Positions 55,107 to 64,000 of a DNA stretch of 64,000 nucleotides are shown here, piece by piece. The stretch is from positions 1,240,001 to 1,304,000 of the forward strand of contig NZ_JBBPEV010000001.1 of the NCBI RefSeq assembly GCF_038069945.1, written 5' to 3'. Below the pieces are notes generated by a model, which was not told the origin of the DNA, ran no database searches, and worked only from the letters and a program-made list of their open reading frames with translations. This stretch comes from Aquabacterium sp. A3. Lineage in GTDB: Bacteria; Pseudomonadota; Gammaproteobacteria; Burkholderiales; Burkholderiaceae_C. The position numbers and the translations under genes were made by a program. Positions within the stretch are counted from its first letter, which is position 1. Every line of letters begins with the position of its first letter.

Positions 55107-56237
55107 ATGGCCAAGATTCGAGTGGTGGTGGTGGACGACTCCGCCCTGGTGCGAAGCATGTTGACCGAGATCATCAACCGGCAGCCCGACATGCAATGCA
55201 TCGGCGCGGCCAGCGATCCCTACGTGGCGCGCGAGATGATCCGCAACCTCAACCCCGACGTGATCACGCTGGACGTGGAGATGCCGCGCATGGATGGCAT
55301 CGACTTCCTGTCCAAGTTGATGCGCCTGCGGCCCATGCCGGTGGTGATGGTGTCGACGCTGACCGAGCGCGGCGCGGAGGTGACCCTGAAGGCGCTGGAG
55401 CTGGGGGCCATCGATTTTGTGGCCAAGCCCAAGATTGGCGTGGCCGACGGCCTGCAGCAGTTGGCCAACGAGATCACCGAAAAGGTGCGCATCGCCTCGA
55501 AGGCACGCATCAACCGCGCGCCGACGCCATCGGCGCCTGCCCGCAGCACCCCTGTGGGGGCCAGTACCGGGAGCGCTGGGGCCAGTAGCACGGCCACGGG
55601 CACGGCCGCGCCTGCACCGGCCAGCCTGGGCCGGCTGTCCACCGAAAAGATCATCTTCATCGGCGCATCGACGGGCGGTACCGAGGCCACCAAGGAGGTG
55701 CTGATGACGCTGCCGGCCGACGCGCCTGCGGTGGTCATCACCCAGCACATGCCACCGGGCTTCACCAAGAGCTACGCCACCCGCCTGGACGGGCTGTGCC
55801 GCATCCGCGTGAAAGAGGCGACCGATGGCGAGCGGGTGTTGCCCGGCCACGCCTACATCGCACCGGGCGGGCTGCACCTGAGCGTGGAGCGCTCGGGCGC
55901 CAACTACATCGCACGGGTGCAGGATGGTGAGCCGGTCAACCGCCACAAACCCAGTGTGGAAGTGCTGTTCAAATCGGCCGCCAGGCTCGTGGGACGCAAC
56001 GCCATCGGCATCATGCTGACCGGCATGGGCGCCGACGGCGCCAAGGCCATGCGCGAGATGAAGGATGCGGGCGCTTATTGCGTGGCGCAGGACGAGGCCA
56101 GCTGCGTGGTGTTCGGCATGCCACGTGAGGCGATTGCGGCCGGGGCCGTGCAAGAAGTGCTGCCGCTCAAGCAGATCGGCCCGCACCTGATGGAGCACCT
56201 GCGCAGCACGGTGGGACAGGCGCTGAGCCGGGTCTGA
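55107..56237 (+). CDS. cheB: Chemotaxis response regulator methylesterase CheB
   Basis: CheB demethylates (and deamidates) receptors when phosphorylated by CheA. The 376-residue protein has a receiver domain (DD at 10-11, phospho-Asp56 in [13 protein letters not shown], Lys in DFVAKP), an Ala/Ser/Thr-rich linker (about 130-175) and the esterase domain with the triad Ser in [11 protein letters not shown], His in [10 protein letters not shown] and Asp in [10 protein letters not shown]. It ends the chemotaxis operon and converges on the patatin gene. Confidence 0.97.
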   Translation: MAKIRVVVVDDSALVRSMLTEIINRQPDMQCIGAASDPYVAREMIRNLNPDVITLDVEMPRMDGIDFLSKLMRLRPMPVVMVSTLTERGAEVTLKALELGAIDFVAKPKIGVADGLQQLANEITEKVRIASKARINRAPTPSAPARSTPVGASTGSAGASSTATGTAAPAPASLGRLSTEKIIFIGASTGGTEATKEVLMTLPADAPAVVITQHMPPGFTKSYATRLDGLCRIRVKEATDGERVLPGHAYIAPGGLHLSVERSGANYIARVQDGEPVNRHKPSVEVLFKSAARLVGRNAIGIMLTGMGADGAKAMREMKDAGAYCVAQDEASCVVFGMPREAIAAGAVQEVLPLKQIGPHLMEHLRSTVGQALSRV

Positions 56238-56257
56238 GACCCGTGCTCAAGGCCGGC

Positions 56258-58540
56258 TCAAGGCCGGCCCACGAACAGCATCAAGGTGCTGCCGCGCGCC
56301 GGGCTGTACCCCAGGGCCCCATACACGGGGCCGATCGCCGTGTCGGCACCGATGTACAGGCTGCCGCCCAGCTTCAGGCGGCCCTCGCCCACTTCTTCGC
56401 GTTGCTGCCAGGCGTTGCCGGCCTCCAGGCTGGCGCCCAGGTAGGTGCCCCGGGTGAGGCTCATGTCGGTGAGGCGAATGCGGTAACCCAGGCGCGCCAG
56501 GGCCACCTGCGGCCCACTGATCTGAAATGGCGCATAACCCGAGATCTGCTGGAAGCCGCCCAGGCCATAGCGGTCGATGGTCGGCTGCGGACCATCGCTG
56601 AGCGACACACGCCCGAGCAGGCTCCAGGTGTGTCTGCCCCAGGTGTGAACAGTTTGGCCCTGCAGGCTGATCAAACGCAGCGTGCCTTCATCAATCGGTG
56701 CAGAGCCGCGGTCGCTCAGGTGCCCATGAAACCATTGCCCATCCACCCGCCAGCCCTTGAGCGGGAAGAAGGCGTGGTCCAGTTGGTCAAACACGGCGCG
56801 CAAACGCCAGCCTTGCTCTTTCCAGCGCTGCACGTCAGGCCCACCCGAGGCACTGGCCTCGGACAGCGCCGATGACACGATGCGTGGGTCGTCGCGCAGG
56901 TTCTGGCTGACCCAGCCCAGGCGCCATTCGCCCAGCTCGCGCCAGTTCAGGCCCAGGTCCAGGGCCAGCTCGCTGCGCTGACGGCGCACCGTGGCGGCCA
57001 GGTCATCGTCCGGATTGAGGTGGTAGTCCACCGTGTGGCGCTGCGTGGCGGCCGATGCCGACCAGAAGGCGCTGAGGCCGTCTGGCAGCTGGAGCGTCCA
57101 GGGGCTCCACCACTCGGTGGACAGCGCTGGTGACGAACCGATGCGGGCAAAGTTGCGCCATTCGCTGCCGCTGCGGTCGGCCCAATGCCGGGTGTGCACC
57201 ACCTTGACGTCGAAGGTGCTGCGCCCACGGTTGTCGGCGCTGAAATCAAGCCCCATCTGCAGGTAGTTGGGCCCCCAGGGCTTGTCTTGCAGAATGAAGA
57301 CGAGGCCTTGTCCTCCATCGGGTGCGGGCTCGAGCCGGTAGTCGGTGCGCAGGTAATCGCCCGTGGCCGCCAGGGTGACCAGGTCGCGCTCGGCATCCGC
57401 CACGCTGAAAGCATGTCCGGGTTGCGAGCGCAGGATGTCAGAGCGGGCCTGGGGGTGCGTCAGCTCGGAGCCTTCAAAGCGCACAAAACGCAGTTCTTGC
57501 GGCGCTGGTGCTCGCAACTGATGGCCTGTACGCCAGGCGGCGTAATCGGCCTCTGACAGGCGCAGGTCCTGAAAGCGCAGCACCATGGCGTCGGCCTGCG
57601 TTTCGCCCAGCTCCACGAACTCGACCGCGCGGCTGAAATCGGCCGAGGTCAGCCCTTGCAGTTGCGGTGTGATCAAGACATCCTGCGGCGTCAGCGTGGC
57701 CAGGCTGCGCTGGACGTTTTGCTCCGTGAGGATGTTGATCATCTGGGCGGTCACCCCCGTGAGCGTGGACAAGGTATCGCGTGGAGCGAGCGGGGTGCCC
57801 ACGTTGACCACGATGAGCCGGTCGGCCCCCATGGCCCGGGCCACATCCACCGGGGTGTTGTTGACCAGGCCACCGTCCCCCAGGATGCGCCCTTGAACCT
57901 CCACCGGGGCAAAAATGCCGGGCACGGACATGGAGCTGCGCAAGGCGGTGGCCAGGTCGCCCTGCTCGATCACCACCGGCTGGCCGGTTTCCATGTCGGT
58001 GGCCACGGCGCGAAACGGGATCGGCAAGCGATCAAAGTGCGAGGTCTGGCTGGCCGGCAAGGTCAGGCGGCGCAGGTGCGACTCCAGCACCCGGCTGGAC
58101 AGCGAGCCCAGCGGGGCCTTCAGGCCATCGGCCCCCACGCCCACCTCGATCAGGGGCGAGACCTCGAAATCCTGCTCTTTGCGCCGCTGAGACAACTCGG
58201 GACGATCCACCCGGCTGGCGAACACATTGCCCCAGTCCAGCCGCTTGACCTCGGCTTCGATCTGCGCGGCGCTCAGGCCGCTGGCATACAGCCCGCCCAC
58301 GATGGCCCCCATGGAGGTGCCTGCGATGACGTCCACCGGGATGCGCTCGCGCTCAAGCACCTTGAGCACCCCGACGTGGGCCAGGCCACGGGCACCGCCA
58401 CCAGAGAGCACCAGGCCAATGCGCGGACGCTGTGACGCCCCGTCGCGCGGGGACTCACCCCGAGGCGCCTCGGCGGCCATGGCCGACACCACCGACAACA
58501 GGGTGGCCACCAGGATCGAAATGACTAGACGCACGCTCAT
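56258..58540 (-). CDS. Patatin-like phospholipase with outer-membrane barrel domain
   Basis: The 760-residue protein resembles PlpD-type (type Vd) secreted patatins. It has a signal peptide (about 1-22) and a patatin domain (about 40-330) with the oxyanion loop SGGGARG (46-52), catalytic Ser76 in GTSMG and Asp222 in GDGG. A POTRA-like segment (about 345-420) and a BamA/TamA-type 16-strand barrel follow to the C terminus (LGYSPARGSTLMLFVGRP). It would cleave lipids at the cell surface or after release. It converges on cheB with 20 bp between stops; the gap holds a tandem copy of CTCAAGGCCGG. Confidence 0.92.
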   Translation of the reverse strand: MSVRLVISILVATLLSVVSAMAAEAPRGESPRDGASQRPRIGLVLSGGGARGLAHVGVLKVLERERIPVDVIAGTSMGAIVGGLYASGLSAAQIEAEVKRLDWGNVFASRVDRPELSQRRKEQDFEVSPLIEVGVGADGLKAPLGSLSSRVLESHLRRLTLPASQTSHFDRLPIPFRAVATDMETGQPVVIEQGDLATALRSSMSVPGIFAPVEVQGRILGDGGLVNNTPVDVARAMGADRLIVVNVGTPLAPRDTLSTLTGVTAQMINILTEQNVQRSLATLTPQDVLITPQLQGLTSADFSRAVEFVELGETQADAMVLRFQDLRLSEADYAAWRTGHQLRAPAPQELRFVRFEGSELTHPQARSDILRSQPGHAFSVADAERDLVTLAATGDYLRTDYRLEPAPDGGQGLVFILQDKPWGPNYLQMGLDFSADNRGRSTFDVKVVHTRHWADRSGSEWRNFARIGSSPALSTEWWSPWTLQLPDGLSAFWSASAATQRHTVDYHLNPDDDLAATVRRQRSELALDLGLNWRELGEWRLGWVSQNLRDDPRIVSSALSEASASGGPDVQRWKEQGWRLRAVFDQLDHAFFPLKGWRVDGQWFHGHLSDRGSAPIDEGTLRLISLQGQTVHTWGRHTWSLLGRVSLSDGPQPTIDRYGLGGFQQISGYAPFQISGPQVALARLGYRIRLTDMSLTRGTYLGASLEAGNAWQQREEVGEGRLKLGGSLYIGADTAIGPVYGALGYSPARGSTLMLFVGRP

Positions 58541-58554
58541 GCGCCGATTGTCAT

Positions 58555-58632
58555 TCTGAATTGACCTGGGTCATGGCAACCGCCCCGAAAAAGGCGTCTG
58601 ATGAACATACCCCTTGGGGCACTCAATTCAGA
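58555..58632. repeat. Long-spaced inverted repeat upstream of the DUF3149 gene
   Basis: TCTGAATTGA (58555-58564) and TCAATTCAGA (58623-58632) form a perfect 10-bp inverted repeat 58 bp apart. They flank CCCCTTGGGG (58610-58619). It lies between the divergent patatin gene and the small membrane gene at 58650. Confidence 0.6.
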
Positions 58633-58649
58633 CAAGAACGGAGCACATC

Positions 58650-58817
58650 ATGCAAGCCTGGATCGACTTCTTCACCACCGACTACGGTCTGATGAGCCTG
58701 GCCGTCATTGCCTTCATGTTCGTGATGCTGGGCTACATCGGCTGGTATGTGGCCCGCCACGTGAAGGCCGATGTGGAAGAACATGACCGGCTGGTGCGCG
58801 AGGGTCGCGCCCAGTGA
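58650..58817 (+). CDS. Small membrane protein, DUF3149 family
   Basis: The 55-residue protein has the family N terminus QAWIDFFTTDYGLMSLAVI, one TM helix (about 12-36, LMSLAVIAFMFVMLGYIGWYVA) and a charged cytoplasmic tail (KADVEEHDRLVREGRAQ). Function is unknown. The start is the ATG after ACGGAG; an in-frame start 12 codons upstream has no support. It converges on the GDP-fucose synthase gene. Confidence 0.82.
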   Translation: MQAWIDFFTTDYGLMSLAVIAFMFVMLGYIGWYVARHVKADVEEHDRLVREGRAQ

Positions 58818-58828
58818 ACAAGGCCGCC

Positions 58829-59758
58829 TCAGGTGTAACGCTTGAGGAAGTCCTGGTAGGCCAGGCCGATGCCTTCTTCCAGCCCGATGCGGGGCGTCCA
58901 GCCCAGTGACGTGAGTTGCCCCACGTCCATCAGCTTGCGGGGCGTGCCATCGGGCTTGCTGGTGTCGAAGGTGAGGCGGCCTTCAAAGCCCACCACCTTC
59001 ACCACCAGCTCGGCCAGTTCGCGGATCGACACGTCGCTGCCACAGCCCACGTTGATCAACGGACCGTCAAAGCCCTTTTCCATCAAGAACACGCAGGCAT
59101 CGGCCAGGTCGTCGGCGTGCAGGAACTCGCGCAGCGGCGTGCCCGTGCCCCAGACCACCAGCTCGCTGTCGCCCCGCTGCTTGGCCTCGTGCGCCTTGCG
59201 GATCAGGGCCGGCAGCACGTGGCTGTTGTTGAGGTCGTAATTGTCGTTGGGGCCGTACAGGTTGGTGGGCATGGCGCTGGTGTACTGGCGCCCGTACTGG
59301 TGGTTGTAGGCCTCGGCCAGCTTGATGCCCGCGATCTTGGCGATGGCGTAGGGCTCGTTGGTGGGCTCGAGCGGGCCGGTGAGCAGGTACTCTTCCTTCA
59401 GGGGCTGGGGCGCCAGCTTGGGGTAGATGCAGCTGGAGCCCAGAAACATCAGCCGCTGCACGCCCGCCAGGTGGGCACCGTGGATCAAGTTGGCCTCGAT
59501 CACCAGGTTTTGGTACAGAAAATCGGCCCGGTAGGTGTTGTTGGCCTGGATGCCCCCCACCTTGGCGGCGGCGATGAACAGGTAATCCGGCTTTTCTGAC
59601 TGCAGAAACTCATGCACGGCCTGCTGGCTGAGCAGATCAAGCTCTTGGCGGCTGCGGGTGATGACGTTGCTGTAGCCGGCAGACTGCAGGCGACGCACGA
59701 GGGCGCTGCCCACCATGCCTCGGTGGCCGGCCACAAAAATCTTGGCGTTGGATTGCAT
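58829..59758 (-). CDS. fcl: GDP-L-fucose synthase
   Basis: This enzyme converts GDP-4-keto-6-deoxymannose to GDP-L-fucose (epimerase-reductase). The 309-residue protein starts [19 protein letters not shown], the distinctive GHRGMVG Rossmann motif. Other signatures are [57 protein letters not shown] and [15 protein letters not shown]. No GDP-mannose 4,6-dehydratase (gmd) gene is in the window, so the substrate must come from elsewhere. AGGAG lies 10 bp before the ATG; a GTG eight codons earlier is less likely. Confidence 0.95.
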   Translation of the reverse strand: MQSNAKIFVAGHRGMVGSALVRRLQSAGYSNVITRSRQELDLLSQQAVHEFLQSEKPDYLFIAAAKVGGIQANNTYRADFLYQNLVIEANLIHGAHLAGVQRLMFLGSSCIYPKLAPQPLKEEYLLTGPLEPTNEPYAIAKIAGIKLAEAYNHQYGRQYTSAMPTNLYGPNDNYDLNNSHVLPALIRKAHEAKQRGDSELVVWGTGTPLREFLHADDLADACVFLMEKGFDGPLINVGCGSDVSIRELAELVVKVVGFEGRLTFDTSKPDGTPRKLMDVGQLTSLGWTPRIGLEEGIGLAYQDFLKRYT

Positions 59759-59857
59759 GGGAACGAAACTCCTGTTCGGCACAGTATAGACAGCGCAGGC
59801 GCGGCCGCTCGTCTCGACAAACCTGCAAGGCCAACGACAGAGGCATCGACGCCTCGC

Positions 59858-60496
59858 TCAGAGGCGCTGGCTGAGCGGTGCAGCAGATCGCTGCGGCCAC
59901 ACTCGCAGCAGCATCGCGCCCAGCAACAAGACCAAGGGCAAGGCATAGACCGGCGCTGCCCCTACGCGCTTCAGGCATGACAGCACGAACACCGTCCAGA
60001 TCACATAGGCACAGAGGCGGTGTAGAAGCACCCATCGTGCCCGGCCCATCCACTGCACCGCAGGATCAAACGAGGTCGCTGCCATCAGCACGACCGCCAC
60101 ATAGCCCGCGCCACCGATCCATCGACTGAGCAGCGGCGTCAGGTGTGACCACAGCGCAGGCTCTGCCCAAATCCACAGGCAGAGAATACCCACAGCGTGA
60201 CAGGCATGCGATGTAGCAAACAACAGCCCTACCTGGCGACGGTGCAACATCAACGCTGCGCTGAGCGTACCTGGCCACCAACGCCAGCATGCCGATGCCA
60301 CGAAGGCCAGCAGAAACAGCGGCAAAGACAGTCGCGCCGTCACGCGGACAAGCCGCCGCGCCCCGTCCGCGTCCGGTTGACTCAACAACATCAAGGCGCT
60401 CAAGACCGCCAGGGCCACTGAGCCCCAGATCCATACGCGCCAGGGCGACGTTGTTCGCAGCGCCAGAGCCGCTGATGAAGTGTTGGAATCCAGCAT
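59858..60496 (-). CDS. Ferric-reductase-like transmembrane protein
   Basis: The 212-residue integral membrane protein has about six hydrophobic helices and paired histidines in LHRRQVGLLFATSHACHAVGI and LLHRLCAYVIWTVFVL. This is the pattern of the haem-binding ferric reductase-like domain (MsrQ-like). No MsrP gene is adjacent, so its redox partner is unknown. It lies divergent from a TetR-type regulator, which is a plausible controller. The ATG at 60496 is chosen over an in-frame site 24 codons upstream. Confidence 0.75.
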   Translation of the reverse strand: MLDSNTSSAALALRTTSPWRVWIWGSVALAVLSALMLLSQPDADGARRLVRVTARLSLPLFLLAFVASACWRWWPGTLSAALMLHRRQVGLLFATSHACHAVGILCLWIWAEPALWSHLTPLLSRWIGGAGYVAVVLMAATSFDPAVQWMGRARWVLLHRLCAYVIWTVFVLSCLKRVGAAPVYALPLVLLLGAMLLRVWPQRSAAPLSQRL

Positions 60497-60564
60497 GGCC
60501 GTCTTGGGGAGTGGTGATGGCCGCCATGCTGATGCGACAACGCGATGCGGTGAAGCCAAAATAC

Positions 60565-60585
60565 GCACTGCTTACATTGAAGTGC
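60565..60585. promoter_or_regulatory. Possible operator between the ferric-reductase-like and TetR genes
   Basis: GCACT (60565-60569) and AGTGC (60581-60585) form a 5-bp inverted repeat with an 11-bp spacer in the 105-bp divergent gap. TetR-type regulators often bind such sites beside their own gene. It is short enough to be chance. Confidence 0.3.
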
Positions 60586-60601
60586 TTTTTGTACATCACC
60601 A

Positions 60602-61243
60602 ATGCCTCAAGCCATGACGCCTGCATCCCCTCCAAACCGCACCCACTACCACCATGGCAACCTGCGCCAGGCCGTGATCGACACGGCCCTGGCGCTGGCC
60701 GAAGAAACTGGAGACGAGCAGGTCAGTCTGCGGGAGGTGGCGCGGCGCATCGGTGTCTCTTCGGGCGCACCCTTTCGGCACTTTGCAGACCATGCGTCCT
60801 TGATGGCCGCCATCGCGGAAGAGGCCACCGTGCGCCTGCGCTTGATGGTCGAGCGCGATCAGCATCGGTCGCCACCAGCGGCGATCGAGCGCCTGCGCAC
60901 CATGGGAAACAGCTTCCTGAGTTGGGCGCTGGAACACCCCACCTCATTTCGTCTGGTATCGGCTCGGCGCCTCTACGATTTCAATGCGTCGCCCAGCCTG
61001 CACGCTCACTTCAACGAGGTGCGCTCACGAACCGTGTCACTGGTGGAAATGGCGCAGCGCGAGGGCAGCCTTCAGGCGGATGTACCACCTGAGCGCCTCG
61101 CGCTGATGTTGCGCAGTGCCGTCTACGGCATGGCGCGCATGCACGTCGACGGCCAACTGGCTCAATGGGGCGTCAAATCTGGTTCGGCAAGGCGTGAGTT
61201 GCACGCCGTGTTGAACGCTCTGATTGACGGCTTGAGGGGCTGA
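60602..61243 (+). CDS. TetR/AcrR-family transcriptional regulator
   Basis: The 213-residue regulator has an N-terminal HTH (about 28-70: LRQAVIDTALALAEETGDEQVSLREVARRIGVSSGAPFRHFADHASLMAAIAEE cut across the classic TetR helices) and a C-terminal ligand domain. The ligand is unknown. It is divergent from the ferric-reductase-like gene and converges on the lipase gene with 4 bp between stops. Confidence 0.9.
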   Translation: MPQAMTPASPPNRTHYHHGNLRQAVIDTALALAEETGDEQVSLREVARRIGVSSGAPFRHFADHASLMAAIAEEATVRLRLMVERDQHRSPPAAIERLRTMGNSFLSWALEHPTSFRLVSARRLYDFNASPSLHAHFNEVRSRTVSLVEMAQREGSLQADVPPERLALMLRSAVYGMARMHVDGQLAQWGVKSGSARRELHAVLNALIDGLRG

Positions 61244-61247
61244 GACC

Positions 61248-62567
61248 TCAAGGGTTGTAGGCCAGGGGGGTCAATGGGTTGCCGGGGGCGATGCTGGAGC
61301 AGTTCTGCGGCGCTGCCTTGCCAGCGAAACGCGCATCCACCCAGTCGGTGGCCCAGGGCAGCCACAGGGCCATGGTGGTGAAGTGGCTGGTGCCCCACTC
61401 CTTGTGCTGCACGGGCACGCCCTGGGCGCAGTACTGACGAGCCAGGGTGCGCACGTCACCGGCCAGCATCACGCCATCACCCTTGCCCCACAGGGGCGAG
61501 GTCTTGGTGAGCTCCCACACGCCGCCGGTGCCTTGCCCGATCTGCAGCGGGATGGCAGGGGTGCCGCCGGTGCCCATGATGACCTTGTTCACCGCTTCCA
61601 CGTATTCCTTGATCTTGGTGCGGTCCTGGTACTCGGGCTTGACCAGGTCCTTCCAGGTCACGTTGCGGTACATGCCCAGCACGTAGGCGATCGAGGCCTT
61701 CTGCATCTTGTCGTAGACCTCCAGGCCGCGCGGAGAGAGGTACTTCTTGATGTCGATCTCGTACGAGCGCGACACGCCGATGATGGCCATGGGCATCACA
61801 CCGCCCCAGATGGGCGCGCCTTCGACGTAGGTCAGGTTGTGCTCGGGGCTCACCAGGGTGCCGCCAAAGGCTGCGCCGATCAGGTTGGGCGTGAGGTCTG
61901 GCGCATAGCTGGGGGCCAGCTCGGCCGCCCATTCGGTGGCGATGGCACCGCCCGAATAGCCCATCATCACCACCTGGGCGTTGCTGCTCAGGCCGACCTG
62001 CGGGGCCTTGAGCGCTGCACGGATGGAATCCAGCGTGTTGTAGCCGTACTCGGGCCCTGCGGCAAAGTTGGCTTTCTGGCCTTCGGTGTCAGACACCACC
62101 ACGGTGTAGCCCTGCTTGACGTACTTGCCAAACAGAATGGTCTCGACAGCAGGCAGCAGGTCGGGCAGGCGCTTGCCCCCCGCATAGGCGCGCGAAGGAC
62201 CGTCTTCCGGGTTCAACGAGTCGTAGAACGACTGGTACGAAATGACCTTGTTCTTGTTGGTGCAACTGGCCGTGGCGCAGTCGGGTGTGAAGATGGTGGT
62301 GACGTTGGCTGCCGGCCGCATCAAGGCATCGGTCGATCGGTAGACGAGTTGCGTCGCCTTGAGCTTGGTCTTGAAGCCGGCCACGTACACAGAGATCGTG
62401 CGGCTCTTGAGCACCGTGCCGGGCGCCGCGCTGGCCAGTGCAGCCGTGTCGGTGAACTCGAAGAAGGGATCGGTGGTAGCGCTGGCCGTGCCGGGCAAGG
62501 CCAGCGCAGACAAGGCCACGGGCAATGCACAGAGCCACTGTGGGCGAGGGGTCAAACGGAATCGCAT
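61248..62567 (-). CDS. Secreted lipase, alpha/beta hydrolase (secretory lipase family)
   Basis: The 439-residue protein has a signal peptide (about 1-30, ending ASA) and the secretory-lipase (LIP) family pattern: LKSRTISVYVAGFKTKLKATQLVYRSTDA, VISYQSFYDSLNPEDGPSRAYAGG, YTVVVSDTEGQKANFAAGPEYGYNTLDSIRAAL. The nucleophile elbow is GYSGGAIATEWAAELAPSYAP, and a His lies near the C terminus in GTSHFTTMALW. It should hydrolyse acylglycerols or related esters outside the cytoplasm. AGGAG lies before the ATG. Confidence 0.85.
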   Translation of the reverse strand: MRFRLTPRPQWLCALPVALSALALPGTASATTDPFFEFTDTAALASAAPGTVLKSRTISVYVAGFKTKLKATQLVYRSTDALMRPAANVTTIFTPDCATASCTNKNKVISYQSFYDSLNPEDGPSRAYAGGKRLPDLLPAVETILFGKYVKQGYTVVVSDTEGQKANFAAGPEYGYNTLDSIRAALKAPQVGLSSNAQVVMMGYSGGAIATEWAAELAPSYAPDLTPNLIGAAFGGTLVSPEHNLTYVEGAPIWGGVMPMAIIGVSRSYEIDIKKYLSPRGLEVYDKMQKASIAYVLGMYRNVTWKDLVKPEYQDRTKIKEYVEAVNKVIMGTGGTPAIPLQIGQGTGGVWELTKTSPLWGKGDGVMLAGDVRTLARQYCAQGVPVQHKEWGTSHFTTMALWLPWATDWVDARFAGKAAPQNCSSIAPGNPLTPLAYNP

Positions 62568-62734
62568 CGATATCTCCTGTTCTGGTTGTGCAACTTCACA
62601 CGAAAGATCCCCAGTATCTGGGCCCACCTGGACAGCAGACTGTCAGCTGTTGGTCATTCCGGCGCCGCGTCACCGACACTCAAGGGTTTGACCGCATAGG
62701 GTGCACCCCAGGCCACCCCCAGAGAAACCCCCAA

Positions 62735-63826
62735 CTAGGCGCGCAACAAGGCGGCGCCCTTGATCTGGGCGTACACCGGCAGGCCTTCACGCAGCCCCAG
62801 GGTCGATGCTGACCGGGAGGTGATGCGCGCCAGCACGGTGTGGTGTGCGCTCAATGCCAGGCCCAACATGACACTGCCGTCGCCGTGAGGGTGCACAGTG
62901 CGAACCACTGCAGGCAGGATGTTGAGCATGCTGCTGTCGGTCGCACGACTCAGCGCCACACTCACATCGCGCGCCAGAATGCGCAAGCGCACCGCCTGCC
63001 CCAAGGGCGCCGACACCCGGCCAACCCACAGCCCCTGATCGGGGCCTTCGCCCCAGCCCAACAGGCTCAAGCCATGCGGCTCGTCATGGCGCCTCACGCT
63101 CAGGGCGAGCACGGCGCCGGCCTCATCCAAGGCGGCCCACGGCGTGTCGGTGCGAGACATCAGTGACAAGGCGGGCCCTGACATCTGCACGCGGCCTTGC
63201 TCCATCAGGACCAGGTGATCGGCCAGCCGGGCCGCCTCGTCCAGCGCGTGGGTCACGTAAACAATGGGCACCCCGTGCACCGCCAAGGCCTCCAGGTAAG
63301 GCAGCACCTCGGCCTTGCGTGCCGCGTCGAGCGCCGACAAGGGCTCGTCCATCAACAGCAAGCGTGGGCTGGTCAGCAAGGCGCGGGCGATGGCCACACG
63401 CTGACGCTCACCGCCCGACAGGCCCTGTGGATGCCGGGACAGCAGATGGCCGATGCCAAGCAACTCAATGGCGTCGTCCAGCGTGGTGCGATGCAAGCCC
63501 GACGGCACGCGACGATGCCCGTACAGCAGGTTGGCGCGCACATCCAGGTGTGGAAACAAGCTGGCTTCCTGAAACACCATGCCCAGCGGTCGCCGATGCA
63601 CAGGCAGCCAGCGACCCAGGTCGTCGTCTTGCCACACCTCATCGCCCAGACGCACGCTGCCAGACGCGCGGGTCAGACCAGACAACGCCCTGAGGACCGT
63701 GGTTTTGCCACAGCCTGAAGGCCCCAGCAGCACGCTGACCCCGCGACCGGGCAAACACAGGCTCACCGACAACTCAAAACCTGGGTGGTGCAACTGCAGT
63801 TGTGCCCGGAGGTCGCCCATGCTCAT
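62735..63826 (-). CDS. modC: Molybdate ABC transporter ATP-binding protein
   Basis: This is the ATPase of the molybdate importer ModABC. The 363-residue protein has Walker A LLGPSGCGKTTVLRAL (about 33-48), the ABC signature LSGGERQRVAIARALL, Walker B LLLMDEPLSALD and the switch His in THALDEAARLAD. A C-terminal Mop/TOBE-type domain (about 290-360, STLGLREGLPVYAQIKGAALL) binds oxyanion. It overlaps modB by ATGA. Confidence 0.95.
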   Translation of the reverse strand: MSMGDLRAQLQLHHPGFELSVSLCLPGRGVSVLLGPSGCGKTTVLRALSGLTRASGSVRLGDEVWQDDDLGRWLPVHRRPLGMVFQEASLFPHLDVRANLLYGHRRVPSGLHRTTLDDAIELLGIGHLLSRHPQGLSGGERQRVAIARALLTSPRLLLMDEPLSALDAARKAEVLPYLEALAVHGVPIVYVTHALDEAARLADHLVLMEQGRVQMSGPALSLMSRTDTPWAALDEAGAVLALSVRRHDEPHGLSLLGWGEGPDQGLWVGRVSAPLGQAVRLRILARDVSVALSRATDSSMLNILPAVVRTVHPHGDGSVMLGLALSAHHTVLARITSRSASTLGLREGLPVYAQIKGAALLRA

Positions 63827-64000
63827 GTGGGCACCCCGGGTGATCCGCCCAAGGCGCTACGACGGGCATTGAGCAGGTACAGCGCCAGCATGACCACAAA
63901 GCCAAACAGCACCATGCCCCCCGCGAGCCAGTGGGCGTTGGCCCATTCTTGCGCTTCAACGTGTCCATAGAGGGCCACCGACAGCACGCGCGTGGCGCCA
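63823..64000 (-). CDS. modB: Molybdate ABC transporter permease, partial
   Basis: Only the last 58 codons lie in the window; the gene continues beyond 64000. The visible end includes TRVLSVALYGHVEAQEWANAH followed by one TM helix (GGMVLFGFVVMLALYLLN) and RRSALGGSPGVPT, typical of ModB C termini. Its stop overlaps the modC start as ATGA, supporting the modB-modC operon. Confidence 0.88.
   Translation of the reverse strand, partial: GATRVLSVALYGHVEAQEWANAHWLAGGMVLFGFVVMLALYLLNARRSALGGSPGVPT

Noticed and set aside
54327..56198. A minus-strand open frame of about 620 codons opposite cheD and cheB
   Set aside because: It has no domain and is low-complexity His/Gly/Ala; CheD and CheB signatures lie on the plus strand.
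56242..56270. The tandem CTCAAGGCCGG repeat between cheB and the patatin gene as a terminator
   Set aside because: The copies are direct, not inverted, and there is no T-run.

Overview
The window looks like chromosomal DNA of a GC-rich betaproteobacterium, most likely of the order Burkholderiales. The reasons are the exosortase B / EpsI / PEP-CTERM system, a seryl-tRNA synthetase next to tRNA-Ser, the cheR-cheD-cheB order, and the overall gene style (dense operons, many ATGA start/stop overlaps). The species cannot be named from the sequence alone.

Region 1 (1-31400) is a large exopolysaccharide locus coupled to protein sorting. It holds dTDP-rhamnose synthesis (rfbB-D-A-C), a sugar nucleotidyltransferase, a GDP-mannose 6-dehydrogenase (algD-like), a UDP-glucose 6-dehydrogenase (ugd), a UDP-glucuronate 4-epimerase, four GT4 glycosyltransferases, a Wzx-type flippase, a Wzy/O-antigen-ligase-type polymerase, EpsF and EpsG (chain length and tyrosine kinase), two hexapeptide acetyltransferases, a CapK/PaaK-like enzyme and three lyase-like proteins. 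EpsI and exosortase B (xrtB) lie in the same locus, and three PEP-CTERM proteins flank it. The simplest reading is an acidic, uronate-rich extracellular polymer made by a Wzx/Wzy route, with PEP-CTERM proteins processed by XrtB at the same envelope. No priming glycosyltransferase or outer-membrane export protein is visible, so those must lie elsewhere. A broken second epimerase sits beside xrtB.

Region 2 (28000-41325) holds two toxin-antitoxin pairs (HepT/MntA and MazF/MazE type), a Cpx-like envelope-stress set (Spy/CpxP-like chaperone, response regulator, sensor kinase) with a CpxR-type box, a zinc metallopeptidase-like protein, and an unusual minus-strand set of periplasmic binding protein, hybrid histidine kinase and TonB-dependent receptor.

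Region 3 (41466-46750) is a three-gene operon pairing a thiamine-diphosphate enzyme with two citrate-synthase-fold proteins that appear to have lost their catalytic residues. It is followed by a divergent flavin reductase / substrate-binding protein pair around a perfect operator-like dyad.

Region 4 (46814-64000) is mostly housekeeping and motility: tRNA-Ser(CGA), serS, ispH, fkpB, radC, an Smr protein, a truncated haemoglobin, a FlhG-like ATPase with a diguanylate cyclase, cheR-cheD-cheB behind a sigma-28-type promoter, a patatin/outer-membrane barrel protein, a small DUF3149 protein, GDP-fucose synthase, a ferric-reductase-like membrane protein divergent from a TetR regulator, a secreted lipase, and the end of a molybdate transporter operon (modB-modC). 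No insertion sequence, prophage or CRISPR array was seen. No gene-free stretch exceeds about 250 bases.
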